Origin: Pedosphaera parvula Ellin514
GTDB taxonomy: Bacteria > Verrucomicrobiota > Verrucomicrobiia > Limisphaerales > Pedosphaeraceae
Reading direction: 5' to 3'
DNA length: 64,000 bases
Assembly (NCBI RefSeq): GCF_000172555.1
Contig: NZ_ABOX02000017.1
Coordinates: forward strand, 1-64,000
The first letter of the stretch is position 1; the number at the start of each line of letters is the position of its first letter. The position numbers were made by a program, and so were the translations under genes. Under the pieces are notes generated by a model that worked only from the letters and a program-made list of their open reading frames with translations, did not search any database and was not told the DNA's origin. This document shows, piece by piece, positions 34,243 to 43,611 of this stretch.

Positions 34243-36779
34243 TTTACCTGCCGTTTGGTCAGGCGCGCCAGAGTTTCACGCAGTTCGCTGGAACGGGGTG
34301 GCTTGCTCAAAATGCCATCAATGTGCGCTGGCACATCGCCATCGCTTTTCATAAACGCTCCCCATCCGGTCAGCAGGATGATGGGTGTTGCTGGAGATTC
34401 TGCTTTTAGCCGCTTGGCCACTTCCCGACCGTCCAGATAAGGCATTCCCAAATCGGTAATCACGATGTCAAACGGACGTCCTCGTTCCACCGCCTTTTGA
34501 AAGGCGTCCAGACCGGTTTGACCTCCGTCCGCGACTTGGACCCGATGTCCATCGCTTTCGAGAATTTCTTTTACCAACTCGCGCAAGAGGGGTTCATCGT
34601 CGATGCATAGAATCTGCAGCGGTGAGGAAGCCGGGCTTTCCTTGGTTGGCGAAGGATTAATCGATGCCTGTTCACGTAAGGGGAAAATCAGTCGGACAGT
34701 TGTTCCTTTTCCTACTTCGCTTTCGATTTCAATTCTGCCGTCGTGACGTTCCATAACGCCGTAAACCATGGGAAGCCCCATTCCTGTCCCACGATTTCCT
34801 TTGGTCGAAAAGAAAGGCTCCAGGCACCGGCGTTGCGTTTCTTCATTCATGCCCGACCCGGTATCCGTTACCTCCAGCACGGCATGGGTGGGAGTGTTGT
34901 CAGGACTGAAATTCTGTCCGCTTAATCGGGTTCGCAGAGTCAGCTTCCCACCCTTCGGCATGGCATCCACGGCATTTAGAATAAGATTGGTCAACGCTTC
35001 CCGCAGTTCACTTTCAATCCCAATCACCGTGGGAATCCCTTCGGCAAGGATCACATTCATCTCCACCATGATTCCCCTGCCCTGGGATATGTCCCGCCAG
35101 CGCGGACGCGTGAGATCCACGACCTGCTCAATCATGCGATTAAGATCCAGCGGGTTGAGCGGTTCGCGCTCTTCGCGCCGTCGATAGAATTCTCGTAGCC
35201 GGGCTACCAGGTGCGCAACATCTTCCCCCGCGGTTTTGATGTAATTCAGATGCTTCCTGGCACTCTGACTCAGGTTCGGCTCATAGCTCAGTAGCAGGCC
35301 TGCAAAACCCACCACTGGTGAAAGTGCGTTATTGATATCATGCGCGATGCCGCTGGCCATCTGACCCAAAGCCCGCAAACGATCCTGCTGCATTACCGCC
35401 TGCTGCGTTTGGCGCAGATCGTTGTAAGCCGTTTGCAGTTCCATGTGCAACCGTGCCTGATGAGCCGCCAGGGCTACGTGTCCACTCAACATTCTCAGGA
35501 ATTCGCACTCGCCGCTGCTGAAACTGTTCACGCCACGCCGAGCTACAATCAATATGCCAAAAAGCTTCTCTTCCACCATCAGTGGAACGGCTGCTGCGGA
35601 GCGCAGACCAGCTTCCGCGAGCGCGCGGGGCAAGTCCGAGAGTATCTGCTTTGTATCCGCGAGGTAAATGGTCTTGCCATCCTTGCATTGGGAAAGACCG
35701 GTTTGCTCCAGGGTAATCGCGCTGCCTTTATGCCAATCCAGTTTTCCTGCCAGCTCAGGATCGCTCTGCTGCACGGCGCCTTGAATCAAGGTTTCGCTCT
35801 CCGGATTGAACAAATACACACTGCCCATATCCACAGTCAGATGGTCCTCCAACTGTCTTAACGCCACATGCAAAATGCTGGCGAGGTCCTGGCGTTCTGA
35901 AATGGCCTCGGTGATCTGGTGCAGCAGGCTTATCCGTGTCAACTGCTGCTGAAGCGCCTCCTGGGTCTTCCGGCGCTCCACGATTTCGGCCTGCAAATCC
36001 TTGGTTCTCTCTTCCACCCGTTTCTCCAGCTTGTCATGCGCGTGTTGCAGTGCGGCATCGCGTTCCTGAATGCCCGTCAACATTTCATTGAACACGTCTA
36101 TTAATTGGCCGAGCTCATCCTGCCCCTGTTTCACCGCCCGGACTGAGTAATTTTTTTCAGCGGAAACCGCTCTGGCAGTTTCTGCAAGGTGGGAAAGTGG
36201 TGCCGACACAAGCCCGCGCAGAAAGGACGAGAGCAGGAAGGCAACGGCGGAGGAAGCAAGCATGAAAAGCAGGATGATGCCGGCGTACTTCACTTCACGA
36301 TCTTGCATTTCCTGAAGGTCTGACTCCAAATACACGGTGCCAATCTTTGCGCTTCCATCGCTGATGCTTTGAAAAAGAATCAAATGGTTCTTTTCAAAAC
36401 GAGCCCCGTCTGCCCCAGGTTTTTGGGGAAACAATTCCCGGGCAATATTTTTTGGATACCTTGCGAATAGTTCCTTCCCATTGTAAATACCAGCCGCCAC
36501 AATATGAGGATTTGCCTTCAGGGCGCTCAGGGTATTGTCTTCGACTTCCTTTTCATACCCGGCTCCAAAACTCAATGGGATGACACTTTGGCTGCCGAGG
36601 ATCGAGGCAGTCGTCTTTACATTCTGCACCATCGCCTTTTTATAGGTAATCAGCTCATAGGTGACGAAAGCCGCGGAGATCAGCAGCAGAGCCACGGTGC
36701 TGGCCGCCATGATGATCAGGGTAAGCTTCCATTTGATGGAAAGATTCCTGAGCCAAATCATAAACCTGAGTGTGTTCAT
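34239..36779 (-). CDS. Membrane hybrid sensor histidine kinase with GAF domain
   Basis: An 846-residue protein. TM1 (about 15-37), a periplasmic sensor of about 130 residues, TM2 (about 167-190), HAMP, a coiled coil (RVEERTKDLQAEIVERRK), a GAF domain (about 290-440), HisKA with the phospho-acceptor in GIAHDINNALSPV, HATPase (NLILNAVDAM, DTGSGM, GTGMGLPMVYGVM) and a C-terminal receiver (IDDEPLL, VITDLGMPYLDG, SKPP). The periplasmic part resembles CHASE8-like sensors. Its ATG overlaps the stop of the yfiR-like gene (ATGA), so it is translated with it and probably senses the state of that protein or of the TonB-dependent receptor upstream. Confidence 0.92.
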   Translation of the reverse strand: MNTLRFMIWLRNLSIKWKLTLIIMAASTVALLLISAAFVTYELITYKKAMVQNVKTTASILGSQSVIPLSFGAGYEKEVEDNTLSALKANPHIVAAGIYNGKELFARYPKNIARELFPQKPGADGARFEKNHLILFQSISDGSAKIGTVYLESDLQEMQDREVKYAGIILLFMLASSAVAFLLSSFLRGLVSAPLSHLAETARAVSAEKNYSVRAVKQGQDELGQLIDVFNEMLTGIQERDAALQHAHDKLEKRVEERTKDLQAEIVERRKTQEALQQQLTRISLLHQITEAISERQDLASILHVALRQLEDHLTVDMGSVYLFNPESETLIQGAVQQSDPELAGKLDWHKGSAITLEQTGLSQCKDGKTIYLADTKQILSDLPRALAEAGLRSAAAVPLMVEEKLFGILIVARRGVNSFSSGECEFLRMLSGHVALAAHQARLHMELQTAYNDLRQTQQAVMQQDRLRALGQMASGIAHDINNALSPVVGFAGLLLSYEPNLSQSARKHLNYIKTAGEDVAHLVARLREFYRRREEREPLNPLDLNRMIEQVVDLTRPRWRDISQGRGIMVEMNVILAEGIPTVIGIESELREALTNLILNAVDAMPKGGKLTLRTRLSGQNFSPDNTPTHAVLEVTDTGSGMNEETQRRCLEPFFSTKGNRGTGMGLPMVYGVMERHDGRIEIESEVGKGTTVRLIFPLREQASINPSPTKESPASSPLQILCIDDEPLLRELVKEILESDGHRVQVADGGQTGLDAFQKAVERGRPFDIVITDLGMPYLDGREVAKRLKAESPATPIILLTGWGAFMKSDGDVPAHIDGILSKPPRSSELRETLARLTKRQVN

Positions 36780-37363
36780 GGAACAACGCCCCGATTTTTA
36801 GCCAAATTCAAGAGCTTGGAGCTGATCTTCAAGCTTAGTTTTTGCGCCTTGCTTTTATCAATATCAAAACGAACCTTTCCTTCCTCGACAATAAAATTGA
36901 TCACTCCCCCGTTATGGAGGAACCAGTCGGTCTCTCCAACGGTGAGCACGCTTTGCTTTTCCAATAACCTGAGAAATTTAATCTGCCGCCCCTTTTCGAA
37001 ATCCCCAAACGCCTTCTTTTCCAGGCGACAAAAAAAGATAATCTGACAATTTCCCACATCTTCCGGTGAGTTCACATGACGCTTTTCCAGATGCCTTCCG
37101 TTGATTGTCTTCCCTCGTATTGTCTGCTCCAGCGCTTCCTCAAAGCCATTCCCCGTTTCACCCACCACGCCAATGGTAATTGAATCGGCCGGGCCACGGA
37201 ATGCGCTGACTGGCCATTCAACAAATTTTGCAAAGTTATACACAAAAGCTGCTTTCACTTGATACTCCGAGGGCCGCTCCTCATCGGCCCGCGCTCCCCC
37301 ACTGATGATGCCAATCACCATCAGCAGGTAAAGCGTCAGTAATTTTGCTCTCTTATAATACAT
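36776..37363 (-). CDS. YfiR-like (DUF4154) periplasmic protein
   Basis: A 195-residue exported protein with a signal peptide (LLTLYLLMVIGIISGGARA) and the DUF4154/YfiR signature: EYQVKAAFVYNFAKFVEWP, SITIGVVGETGNGFEEAL, CQIIFFCR, VLTVGETDWFLHNGGVINFI and the C-terminal FDIDKSKAQKLSLKISSKLLNLA. YfiR of Pseudomonas represses a membrane signalling enzyme from the periplasm. Here the adjacent translationally coupled histidine kinase is the likely partner. ATG 37363 starts the signal peptide; the longer frame from 37411 overlaps the receptor gene's promoter-proximal space and is less likely. It starts 65 bp after the receptor gene. Confidence 0.92.
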   Translation of the reverse strand: MYYKRAKLLTLYLLMVIGIISGGARADEERPSEYQVKAAFVYNFAKFVEWPVSAFRGPADSITIGVVGETGNGFEEALEQTIRGKTINGRHLEKRHVNSPEDVGNCQIIFFCRLEKKAFGDFEKGRQIKFLRLLEKQSVLTVGETDWFLHNGGVINFIVEEGKVRFDIDKSKAQKLSLKISSKLLNLAKNRGVVP

Positions 37364-37428
37364 GGTGTCCCGCACTGCATCTGCTCCCCGCCAGGGCCGA
37401 AGCCCTTTCAATGAACCAAAATTGGACT

Positions 37429-39543
37429 TTAAAAGCGCACCGTGACCTTTCCATATACCCCGTGTTGAACCTCCGCTCTTGGCGTCTGGATGAAGGTTGG
37501 AGCGAACTCCGCATGTTGCGCCGACAAAAGATTCTGCCCGACGATTGCCATTTCCAGATTCTTGGTCGCGCGCCAGCCCAGGCGAACATCAAGGGCCACG
37601 TAGCTGCTGATATTTAAAGTGGGCAACTGATCCACGTACCGGAATGCACAATCCAGTGAAAGCCCGTGTGGAAAATCCATCGCTGAGGTAACTGAGAATT
37701 GCTGCTCCGGGCTTTTCCCCATGTCCCCTATCGAACTGATGTCTGTGCTCCCGGCACGTTGCTTGAGTTGCATTTCCAGAAAAGTATACGATGGCTTTAA
37801 CCGCCACCAATCAGCCAATTGGATCGTGGAAGCCAGCTCAAACCCATACGTATCGCCATATAATTCGTTGGCCACAAAGGTGGGTATGAAGAAACCCGGC
37901 GGAGGAGGCGGAGGTATGACGGGTTGAGTGGGTGAAAATCCAAACTCCACACTACGCAATTGATCATAGACATTGTAGAACATAGCCAGATCAAATGAAA
38001 CTCTGCTGCTGGGCTGGACCCTATAACCAAACTCGTAGGCAAGCAAATCTTCGGCAAGGAAGTGGTTGTTACCGTAAATCGTATTTACCACTCCCGGAGC
38101 AATCACACTGCTTAGCCTTACATCCTCTTCTGCTCGTGATGGGGTTCGAACGGCTCTGGAGATGGAAGCCCAGAAAGTGTGCTTCTCATGAGGAGTCCAC
38201 AGCAACCTTCCGCTGGGCTGATACTCAAATCCGGTAAAATCATTGTGCTCAAGCTTGGTGCCGAGGGTAAGCCGCAAGCGTTTTTCCACCAGGGTGATTT
38301 CATCCTGCACAAACGTGCTAAACAGGTGGGTTGTTTCACTGCTGGGGAACAAGGAAACGCTCGGAGTGTTTCCAATTCGATCCATATCAAGCCGGTAGCC
38401 GGCTCCCCATACAAAATCATTCCGATCTCCCAGGGTAAAGTGGTGTTGAAGGTCGAGATCAAAGGTGTCCCGACTCTCTCTGAATATCGCGGTGTCCCGC
38501 TCGGTGCGATCGTAATAGGTCTGGATCTTCAGATCAGACGAATCTGAGAATTGGTGTGACCATCGGCCCAGAAGATTTCCTCCGCTCACTCTCTCCTCGT
38601 CTTGAACCAGACTGCTGTAAGTAGGCGGGTTGAAAGGATTGAAGGTTCCAAACTCCTGATCGAGCCAGCCTTCGTAGATGTCCCCTTGCACGGTAAGCAG
38701 GTTGCCCGTCTTTTCCCATTTGTCCCAATCCATCCGAAACCCGCCCCGTCCCATCTGCCAGGAATCTGGAATATCCGAGCCATTCGGCCGAACTGATTCA
38801 TCCCGGTCGAAATACTTTCCATACACTCGCAGATATAGGTCTTCGCCCACCTTATCCCCGTAACGAAAGCCGCCAAAAGCATGTTCATACGTTCCTCCAC
38901 CACCGGTGATCAATACACCCTGGGTATCCTTCGCGCTCTTCGTGATGATGTTAATGACGCCATTGACGGCGTTGGCGCCCCAAAGCGTCCCGCCGGGACC
39001 ACGAACTACTTCGATGCGGTCGATATCCTCCAGTATCGTATCCTGCACGTCCCAAAAAACGCCCGAGAAAAGCGGAGTATAGACACTGCGACCGTCCTGC
39101 AGCACCAGCAGTTTGTTTGCAAAAACGTCGTTAAATCCACGCGCGCTGATGGCCCATTGCTGGGAATCCACCTGCGCCACATCCAAACCCGGAACCAGTC
39201 GCAAAACCTCAGGAATACTCGTCGCACCCGACCGGCGAATATCATCCTGGGTCAAAACGTAAATGGCAGCCGGAGATTTTGAAAATTCCTCAGCCTTTCG
39301 GGAGACCGTGGTAACCGGAATTTTCATTAATTCATCAATCGACATCTCAGTTAGATCGAGCTTGGCGGGCTTGACTTCCTCTGCCTGAACATGTGTTGCC
39401 GTTACCATCAGCAACAGGGCAGCCGTGGTGCTGACGCAGGCTGCGCGCAGACAGGATATACAAATCGTCCTGCCTAAAAAACCAACCTGCCAGGCAAATA
39501 AAATCCGCCTGGCATTCTTGCGGGATGCCTCTAAGCCCTTCAT
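37429..39543 (-). CDS. TonB-dependent outer-membrane receptor
   Basis: A 704-residue receptor. A long N-terminal export signal (ends ATHVQAEE) is followed by a SIDELMKIPVTTVSRKAEEF segment, then the plug domain (YVLTQDDIRRSGATSIPEVLRLVPGLDV, RIEVVRGPGGTLWGANAVNGVINIITK) and a 22-strand-type beta-barrel ending in a C-terminal aromatic residue (VTVRF). A run of six prolines lies in an extracellular loop (VIPPPPPPG). The substrate is unknown; a siderophore, vitamin or signal is possible. No cobalamin riboswitch was recognised upstream. It forms one unit with the yfiR-like gene and hybrid kinase downstream. ATG 39543 (MKGLEASRKN) is preferred over 39564. Confidence 0.92.
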   Translation of the reverse strand: MKGLEASRKNARRILFAWQVGFLGRTICISCLRAACVSTTAALLLMVTATHVQAEEVKPAKLDLTEMSIDELMKIPVTTVSRKAEEFSKSPAAIYVLTQDDIRRSGATSIPEVLRLVPGLDVAQVDSQQWAISARGFNDVFANKLLVLQDGRSVYTPLFSGVFWDVQDTILEDIDRIEVVRGPGGTLWGANAVNGVINIITKSAKDTQGVLITGGGGTYEHAFGGFRYGDKVGEDLYLRVYGKYFDRDESVRPNGSDIPDSWQMGRGGFRMDWDKWEKTGNLLTVQGDIYEGWLDQEFGTFNPFNPPTYSSLVQDEERVSGGNLLGRWSHQFSDSSDLKIQTYYDRTERDTAIFRESRDTFDLDLQHHFTLGDRNDFVWGAGYRLDMDRIGNTPSVSLFPSSETTHLFSTFVQDEITLVEKRLRLTLGTKLEHNDFTGFEYQPSGRLLWTPHEKHTFWASISRAVRTPSRAEEDVRLSSVIAPGVVNTIYGNNHFLAEDLLAYEFGYRVQPSSRVSFDLAMFYNVYDQLRSVEFGFSPTQPVIPPPPPPGFFIPTFVANELYGDTYGFELASTIQLADWWRLKPSYTFLEMQLKQRAGSTDISSIGDMGKSPEQQFSVTSAMDFPHGLSLDCAFRYVDQLPTLNISSYVALDVRLGWRATKNLEMAIVGQNLLSAQHAEFAPTFIQTPRAEVQHGVYGKVTVRF

Positions 39544-39846
39544 AGTTCGCCTGACCACAAGCAACTTGCATGCCTATAGGCGGTTTTTAGCGGTTTGTCT
39601 GAAGCCAGGCTTGTTGGCCTCGAAGGTTTGAAAAAAGCTGCTGTTTTCGCTCAAGTTTCCAATCTCATTAACAAGAAAAGCCCGGTAAAAGCCTCTCGAC
39701 TTGTACCAGCATTAGACAAACTGTCTTTACTGTTTTCACTAAAAATTAGGATTTGTAATAGCTTGCGCTTGTCCCCGTAATGCATCTGCACCGTGCCGTT
39801 ACATTCAAGGATTGCGGCAACACTGCTTCGAAGTTAAGATTTCGTC
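39544..39846. other. Divergent intergenic region (receptor / nadA)
   Basis: About 300 bp that must hold both promoters. No gene or riboswitch is recognised. Small palindromes occur (GCCTATAGGC near 39571; GCCAGGCTTGTTGGCC near 39603). Confidence 0.45.
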
Positions 39847-40863
39847 ATGATTGACGTGACAGAGATTCAACCTCGAGGGCTGGACCAGTTTGGTGTGCGT
39901 AAGCCCATGCCGCCGGCTGAGTTCGATGCCCTCTCACGCGATATTCTGGCTCTGAAGAAGAAGCTCAACGCTGTCATTCTTGCCCATAACTATCAGTATC
40001 CCGAAATCCAGGAAGTTGCCGACTTTGTTGGCGATTCTCTGGGACTCTCTCAACAGGCAGCGAAGACCAGCGCGGAAGTAATTGTTTTTTGCGGCGTCCA
40101 CTTCATGGCTGAAACCGCCAAGATTCTCAATCCAAACAAGATCGTAGTGCTGCCGGATAAGGATGCCGGATGTTCCCTCGAAGCCAGTTGCCCCGCTCCC
40201 AAGCTGGCACAATTGCAAGCCACCAATCCCAATTTCTACACGGTCACCTACATCAACTGCAGCGCCGAGGTGAAGGCCCTCAGTGATGTCATTTGCACCA
40301 GCGGCAACGCGGTTAAAATCGTCAATGCCTCTCCAAAGGATCGCGACCTGCTCTTCGTTCCCGACGAGAATCTCGGTTCCTGGGTCATGGAGCAAACAGG
40401 ACGCCCCATGACTCTCTGGCGCGGCAATTGTTACGCCCATGTCGAGTTCACTCATGCCAGCATCATGAAAATTCGCCACGAGTTCCCCGATGCTCCAATT
40501 GTCGCGCATCCTGAATGCACCACCGCCGTCCGCATGCTGGCCGATGAAGTCTGCTCCACCGAAAAAATGGTCACCTTCTGTAAGAATAGCAAGGCCAGGC
40601 AAATCATCATCGCCACGGAAGCCGGCATGCTCCATCGCCTCAAAAAGGAATGTCCGGATAAAACTTTTATCCCTGCTCCCACAGACAGCTGCCGCTGCAA
40701 CGAGTGCAAATTCATGAAAATGAATACGCTCGAAAAAGTTTACGATTGCATGGTGAACCTCTCTCCCCGTGTGGAACTCAGCGAAGACATCATCCGTCGC
40801 GCACGTCTTCCCATCGAGCGGATGCTGGAGATTTCTGCCAGGCCGGTCGAAAATGCCGGGTAA
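39847..40863 (+). CDS. nadA: Quinolinate synthase
   Basis: A 338-residue NAD-biosynthesis enzyme that condenses iminoaspartate with dihydroxyacetone phosphate to quinolinate and needs a [4Fe-4S] cluster. Visible blocks are ILAHNYQYPEIQEVADFVGDSL (given here as the family N-terminal block), FCGVHFMAETAKIL, GCSLEASCPA, VTYINCSAEVKA, HPECTTAVRMLADEVCSTEKM, ATEAGMLHRLKKECP and the C-terminal CRCNECKFMKMNTLEKV. The cysteines for the cluster are present. Monocistronic; nadB and nadC are not in the window. Confidence 0.96.
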   Translation: MIDVTEIQPRGLDQFGVRKPMPPAEFDALSRDILALKKKLNAVILAHNYQYPEIQEVADFVGDSLGLSQQAAKTSAEVIVFCGVHFMAETAKILNPNKIVVLPDKDAGCSLEASCPAPKLAQLQATNPNFYTVTYINCSAEVKALSDVICTSGNAVKIVNASPKDRDLLFVPDENLGSWVMEQTGRPMTLWRGNCYAHVEFTHASIMKIRHEFPDAPIVAHPECTTAVRMLADEVCSTEKMVTFCKNSKARQIIIATEAGMLHRLKKECPDKTFIPAPTDSCRCNECKFMKMNTLEKVYDCMVNLSPRVELSEDIIRRARLPIERMLEISARPVENAG

Positions 40864-40873
40864 AACAGGGCTC

Positions 40874-41341
40874 TCAATAACGAATTTTATCAGCCTTGCT
40901 CTGCCACTCCTTGAAGGCAAGCAGCGCTTCCTTCCGCAACAACTGCTTCATGGGAATGGATCGTTCAGTAATTGGCAGCGCAACTTCCGTGTAAATGAAG
41001 TCATCGTCAAACTCAATTTCAGCCGCGTCCTTGCGGGTGTTGCCGTAATAAACTTTTTTCAACCGCGCCCAGTAAATCGCTGATAGGCACATGGGACATG
41101 GCTCGCAACTCGTGTAGAGTTCGCAATCATCCAGCTGAAATGTTTTCAGCCGCTTGCAGGCATCTCGAATCGCCACTACTTCAGCGTGGGCAGTCGGATC
41201 ATTCGTGGACGTCACCTGATTGCAACCGCGCCCCACGATCTTCCCGTTCTTGACGACCACCGCACCAAAGGGACCGCCAATCCCGCGACGCATCATCCGG
41301 ATGGAAATGCGCACCGCTTCCTGCATGTACTTCTTGTTCAT
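40874..41341 (-). CDS. guaD: Guanine deaminase (CDA-fold, GuaD type)
   Basis: A 155-residue zinc hydrolase of the cytidine-deaminase fold. The metal and catalytic motifs are TAHAEVVAIR (His and catalytic Glu) and TSCEPCPMCLSAIYWARL (two cysteines). The flanking IGGPFGAVVVKNGKIV, NQVTSTNDP, FDDDFIYTEV and RSIPMKQL match B. subtilis GuaD closely in pattern, including the domain-swapped C-terminal helix, which makes guanine deaminase more likely than tRNA adenosine deaminase. Its start overlaps the stop of the PIG-L gene by four bases. Confidence 0.87.
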   Translation of the reverse strand: MNKKYMQEAVRISIRMMRRGIGGPFGAVVVKNGKIVGRGCNQVTSTNDPTAHAEVVAIRDACKRLKTFQLDDCELYTSCEPCPMCLSAIYWARLKKVYYGNTRKDAAEIEFDDDFIYTEVALPITERSIPMKQLLRKEALLAFKEWQSKADKIRY

Positions 41342-42204
41342 TGAAACAGTTCCATCGGATTGCGGTTGCTCGAAATCTGTTTTCCCCCGTCATAAAGTTT
41401 TACCAAATGCCCCTGACTCCACTTGCGCAACCGATACAACGTCGCGAACGTGAACTCCGGTGCCGCTTCCCCCTGCCCGCCAACCAACTCTCCACCCCGG
41501 CGCACATTATCCTGCAACCACGCCGGTAACAGCAGATGATACGGATTCCTGCGTACCTCGCCCACATGGAACGAAGTCGCCGTAACCAAATCCGCCACAT
41601 CCTTCACACTCGATTCTACCATCAGGTTTGGCGTGTCCATCGCTCCCCAAAACTCGGTTTCCACGAAGTAACACTCAAACTCCATGGGCAACGTCTTCAA
41701 CGCATCCATCACCAGATGATGAACGCCAATGTGAGTTCCGTTCCAATCGCGGTCATGCGGCACAAAAATTACGCGCGGCTTGTTGGTCGCAAGAATATTG
41801 GCAACCACCCGCACCGACTTTTCCCAATGCCCGGGATCTTTTTCCCGCGTCTGGACCGTGACTTTTTCCAAACCATTTGGCACCGTCTGAATCAGGCCAA
41901 AACCAAGATAATGGCACGCCTCTTCCAATTCCTTGTAGCGTTCCGCCTGTCGCTCCTTTTTACTGCCCTGAGTCACGGCCACGTTGATCACCTTTATCCC
42001 GCCCTCACGCATCAGGCGTAATGCCAGCCCCCCAATGATGCATTCATCATCAGGATGAGGCGAAAAAATCAAAGCCTTGGGAGCATTCTCCGCCAGCTTT
42101 GGTTGTGGCGCGACTGGAAAGCCACCCAGCGGATACGATTTTCCCTCTTTCAAAAACCGGGCAAATTCGGAAACAAAATTCAAATAAGGATTCATATCAG
42201 GCAT
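41338..42204 (-). CDS. PIG-L family deacetylase
   Basis: A 288-residue LmbE/PIG-L-type zinc hydrolase with the signature SPHPDDECIIGG (residues about 48-59) and the second metal site THIGVHHLVMDAL. The family removes acetyl groups from N-acetylglucosamine-like sugars, or cleaves related amides. The long C-terminal part (EVRRNPYHLLLPAWLQDNVRRG) is seen in members linked to glucosamine-6-phosphate deaminase genes. The start lies three bases after the ROK kinase stop, and the end overlaps guaD, so all three genes form one operon. This suggests amino-sugar handling. ATG 42195 is an alternative start. Confidence 0.87.
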   Translation of the reverse strand: MPDMNPYLNFVSEFARFLKEGKSYPLGGFPVAPQPKLAENAPKALIFSPHPDDECIIGGLALRLMREGGIKVINVAVTQGSKKERQAERYKELEEACHYLGFGLIQTVPNGLEKVTVQTREKDPGHWEKSVRVVANILATNKPRVIFVPHDRDWNGTHIGVHHLVMDALKTLPMEFECYFVETEFWGAMDTPNLMVESSVKDVADLVTATSFHVGEVRRNPYHLLLPAWLQDNVRRGGELVGGQGEAAPEFTFATLYRLRKWSQGHLVKLYDGGKQISSNRNPMELFQ

Positions 42205-42207
42205 TTA

Positions 42208-43611
42208 TTATTTAATTTTTGGCAAACTCGCGGCCGCCACGGCTTGACCGTGCCGTTTATCTTTTTCGTTGGGGATGTGGAACGCAATGCGCGCGGCCAG
42301 TTCTGGAAATTCCAGGTTCAAAACCTCTTTCGCGCCACTGATGATTAATTCTCCTCCCGGACCGGAAGTAACGCGCCCGAGGATCAGCACATTCTTCAAG
42401 TCATAAAAATCCGCATAATGCGCAATCGCATAACCCAGATATGTCCCAATCGTCTGATAAATTTTGCTCGCCCGATAATCCTCTTTGTACATCAACGATT
42501 GCACCACCTTCAACTTCTCGGGCAAGGGCAATCCCTGCTCGGCTTCGATACCCGCCACAGCCATCAACCTGCCCACTGCCTGCTGCGAAAAATACTGCAC
42601 GCCACAACCATAATCGCCCGACCACTCATCCGTCGGAGCGGCTGGATTATAATCAATCGGCATGAACGCCAATTCATTCAGCCATGAAGTGATGTTTCCC
42701 TCCATCGTCACATAACCGCCCGCCGTGCTCGTCCCCAGGGAAATGCCCAACACACCATTCTGCTTCAGCGAAATGGAACCCGCCAACGCCGTCACTTCTC
42801 CATCGTTGACCACTTCCAACGGAATGCCGTTCCATTCCTTCTGAATCCGAAGGAACATATCCTTCACTTCCTTGTCAAAAACATCCGCCGCAATTCCGCG
42901 GAATAACGAAGCCACCTTCACGCGATTATTCACGTAAACACCGGCGGCGCTGCCGCCAATCGCATCCACCCGCGGCAAATGTTTCGCCGCGCTCTTCAGC
43001 GAATCCATGATTCCCTGGTAATGATATTGCGGATCTTTTTGGAAATAAGGATCCCAAACCACCTCTTCGCTATACACGGCCTGACCGTTCACAATCGCCG
43101 CCACTTTCCGGTCGCTTCCGCCGAGGTCGAACCCAATCCGGCAACCATCCAGATGCCTGCCCAAGGGCGTCGTATTCGTCCGCGCCGCAGGAATATCCTT
43201 GGTGATCACAACCTCAATCGGCCGGTCATAAATCTTCGAACCAATAATCTCCGAATCAAATTTTCCGTTCGGCACCTCGCGATAATATTTTTGCAACGCC
43301 TCACCCACCGCCTTCGATCCATCGATGTAAATGCGAAACCCACCGCGCGACCACAGCAAAAATTTCACCATCCGTTCGATGTAAATGAAATTCCCCGCCG
43401 CCTCCGGATGCTCCTCCGCAAATATCTCCGTCTGAAAATGGAACACCGAACCATCCGCCTGTTCCAGCGCCAATCTCACCGGAACCGGATTGCTCGTCGT
43501 CCGCACCTGGTCACGAAAAACGCGATTCGCCAGCACCGCCGGTCGAAAAAATGGATCCAACACCGGAGTAATCCGGGGGGTTATCAATGCCAAACCGTTG
43601 TTATTGTTCAT
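42208..43611 (-). CDS. ROK-like sugar kinase with a long N-terminal domain
   Basis: A 467-residue protein. Residues about 155-460 form a sugar-kinase/ROK (actin-like ATPase) fold: phosphate-1 motif IGFDLGGSDRKVAAI (159-173), GGSAAGVYVNN, VVNDGEVTALAG and GISLGTSTAGGYV (phosphate-2). The N-terminal 150 residues (VPVRLALEQADGSVFHFQTEIF onward) are not seen in standard 300-residue ROK kinases and may be a beta-rich sensor or substrate domain. The canonical cysteine-rich ROK zinc motif is not obvious. First gene of the operon with the PIG-L deacetylase and guaD; an amino-sugar substrate is an inference from that context. Confidence 0.8.
   Translation of the reverse strand: MNNNNGLALITPRITPVLDPFFRPAVLANRVFRDQVRTTSNPVPVRLALEQADGSVFHFQTEIFAEEHPEAAGNFIYIERMVKFLLWSRGGFRIYIDGSKAVGEALQKYYREVPNGKFDSEIIGSKIYDRPIEVVITKDIPAARTNTTPLGRHLDGCRIGFDLGGSDRKVAAIVNGQAVYSEEVVWDPYFQKDPQYHYQGIMDSLKSAAKHLPRVDAIGGSAAGVYVNNRVKVASLFRGIAADVFDKEVKDMFLRIQKEWNGIPLEVVNDGEVTALAGSISLKQNGVLGISLGTSTAGGYVTMEGNITSWLNELAFMPIDYNPAAPTDEWSGDYGCGVQYFSQQAVGRLMAVAGIEAEQGLPLPEKLKVVQSLMYKEDYRASKIYQTIGTYLGYAIAHYADFYDLKNVLILGRVTSGPGGELIISGAKEVLNLEFPELAARIAFHIPNEKDKRHGQAVAAASLPKIK

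Noticed and set aside
39544-39846. Possible cobalamin or cyclic-di-GMP riboswitch upstream of the TonB receptor or nadA
   Set aside because: No B12-box or GEMM-like core could be found by eye on either strand.
39934-40920. 328-codon minus-strand frame
   Set aside because: Antisense to nadA, whose motifs are unmistakable.
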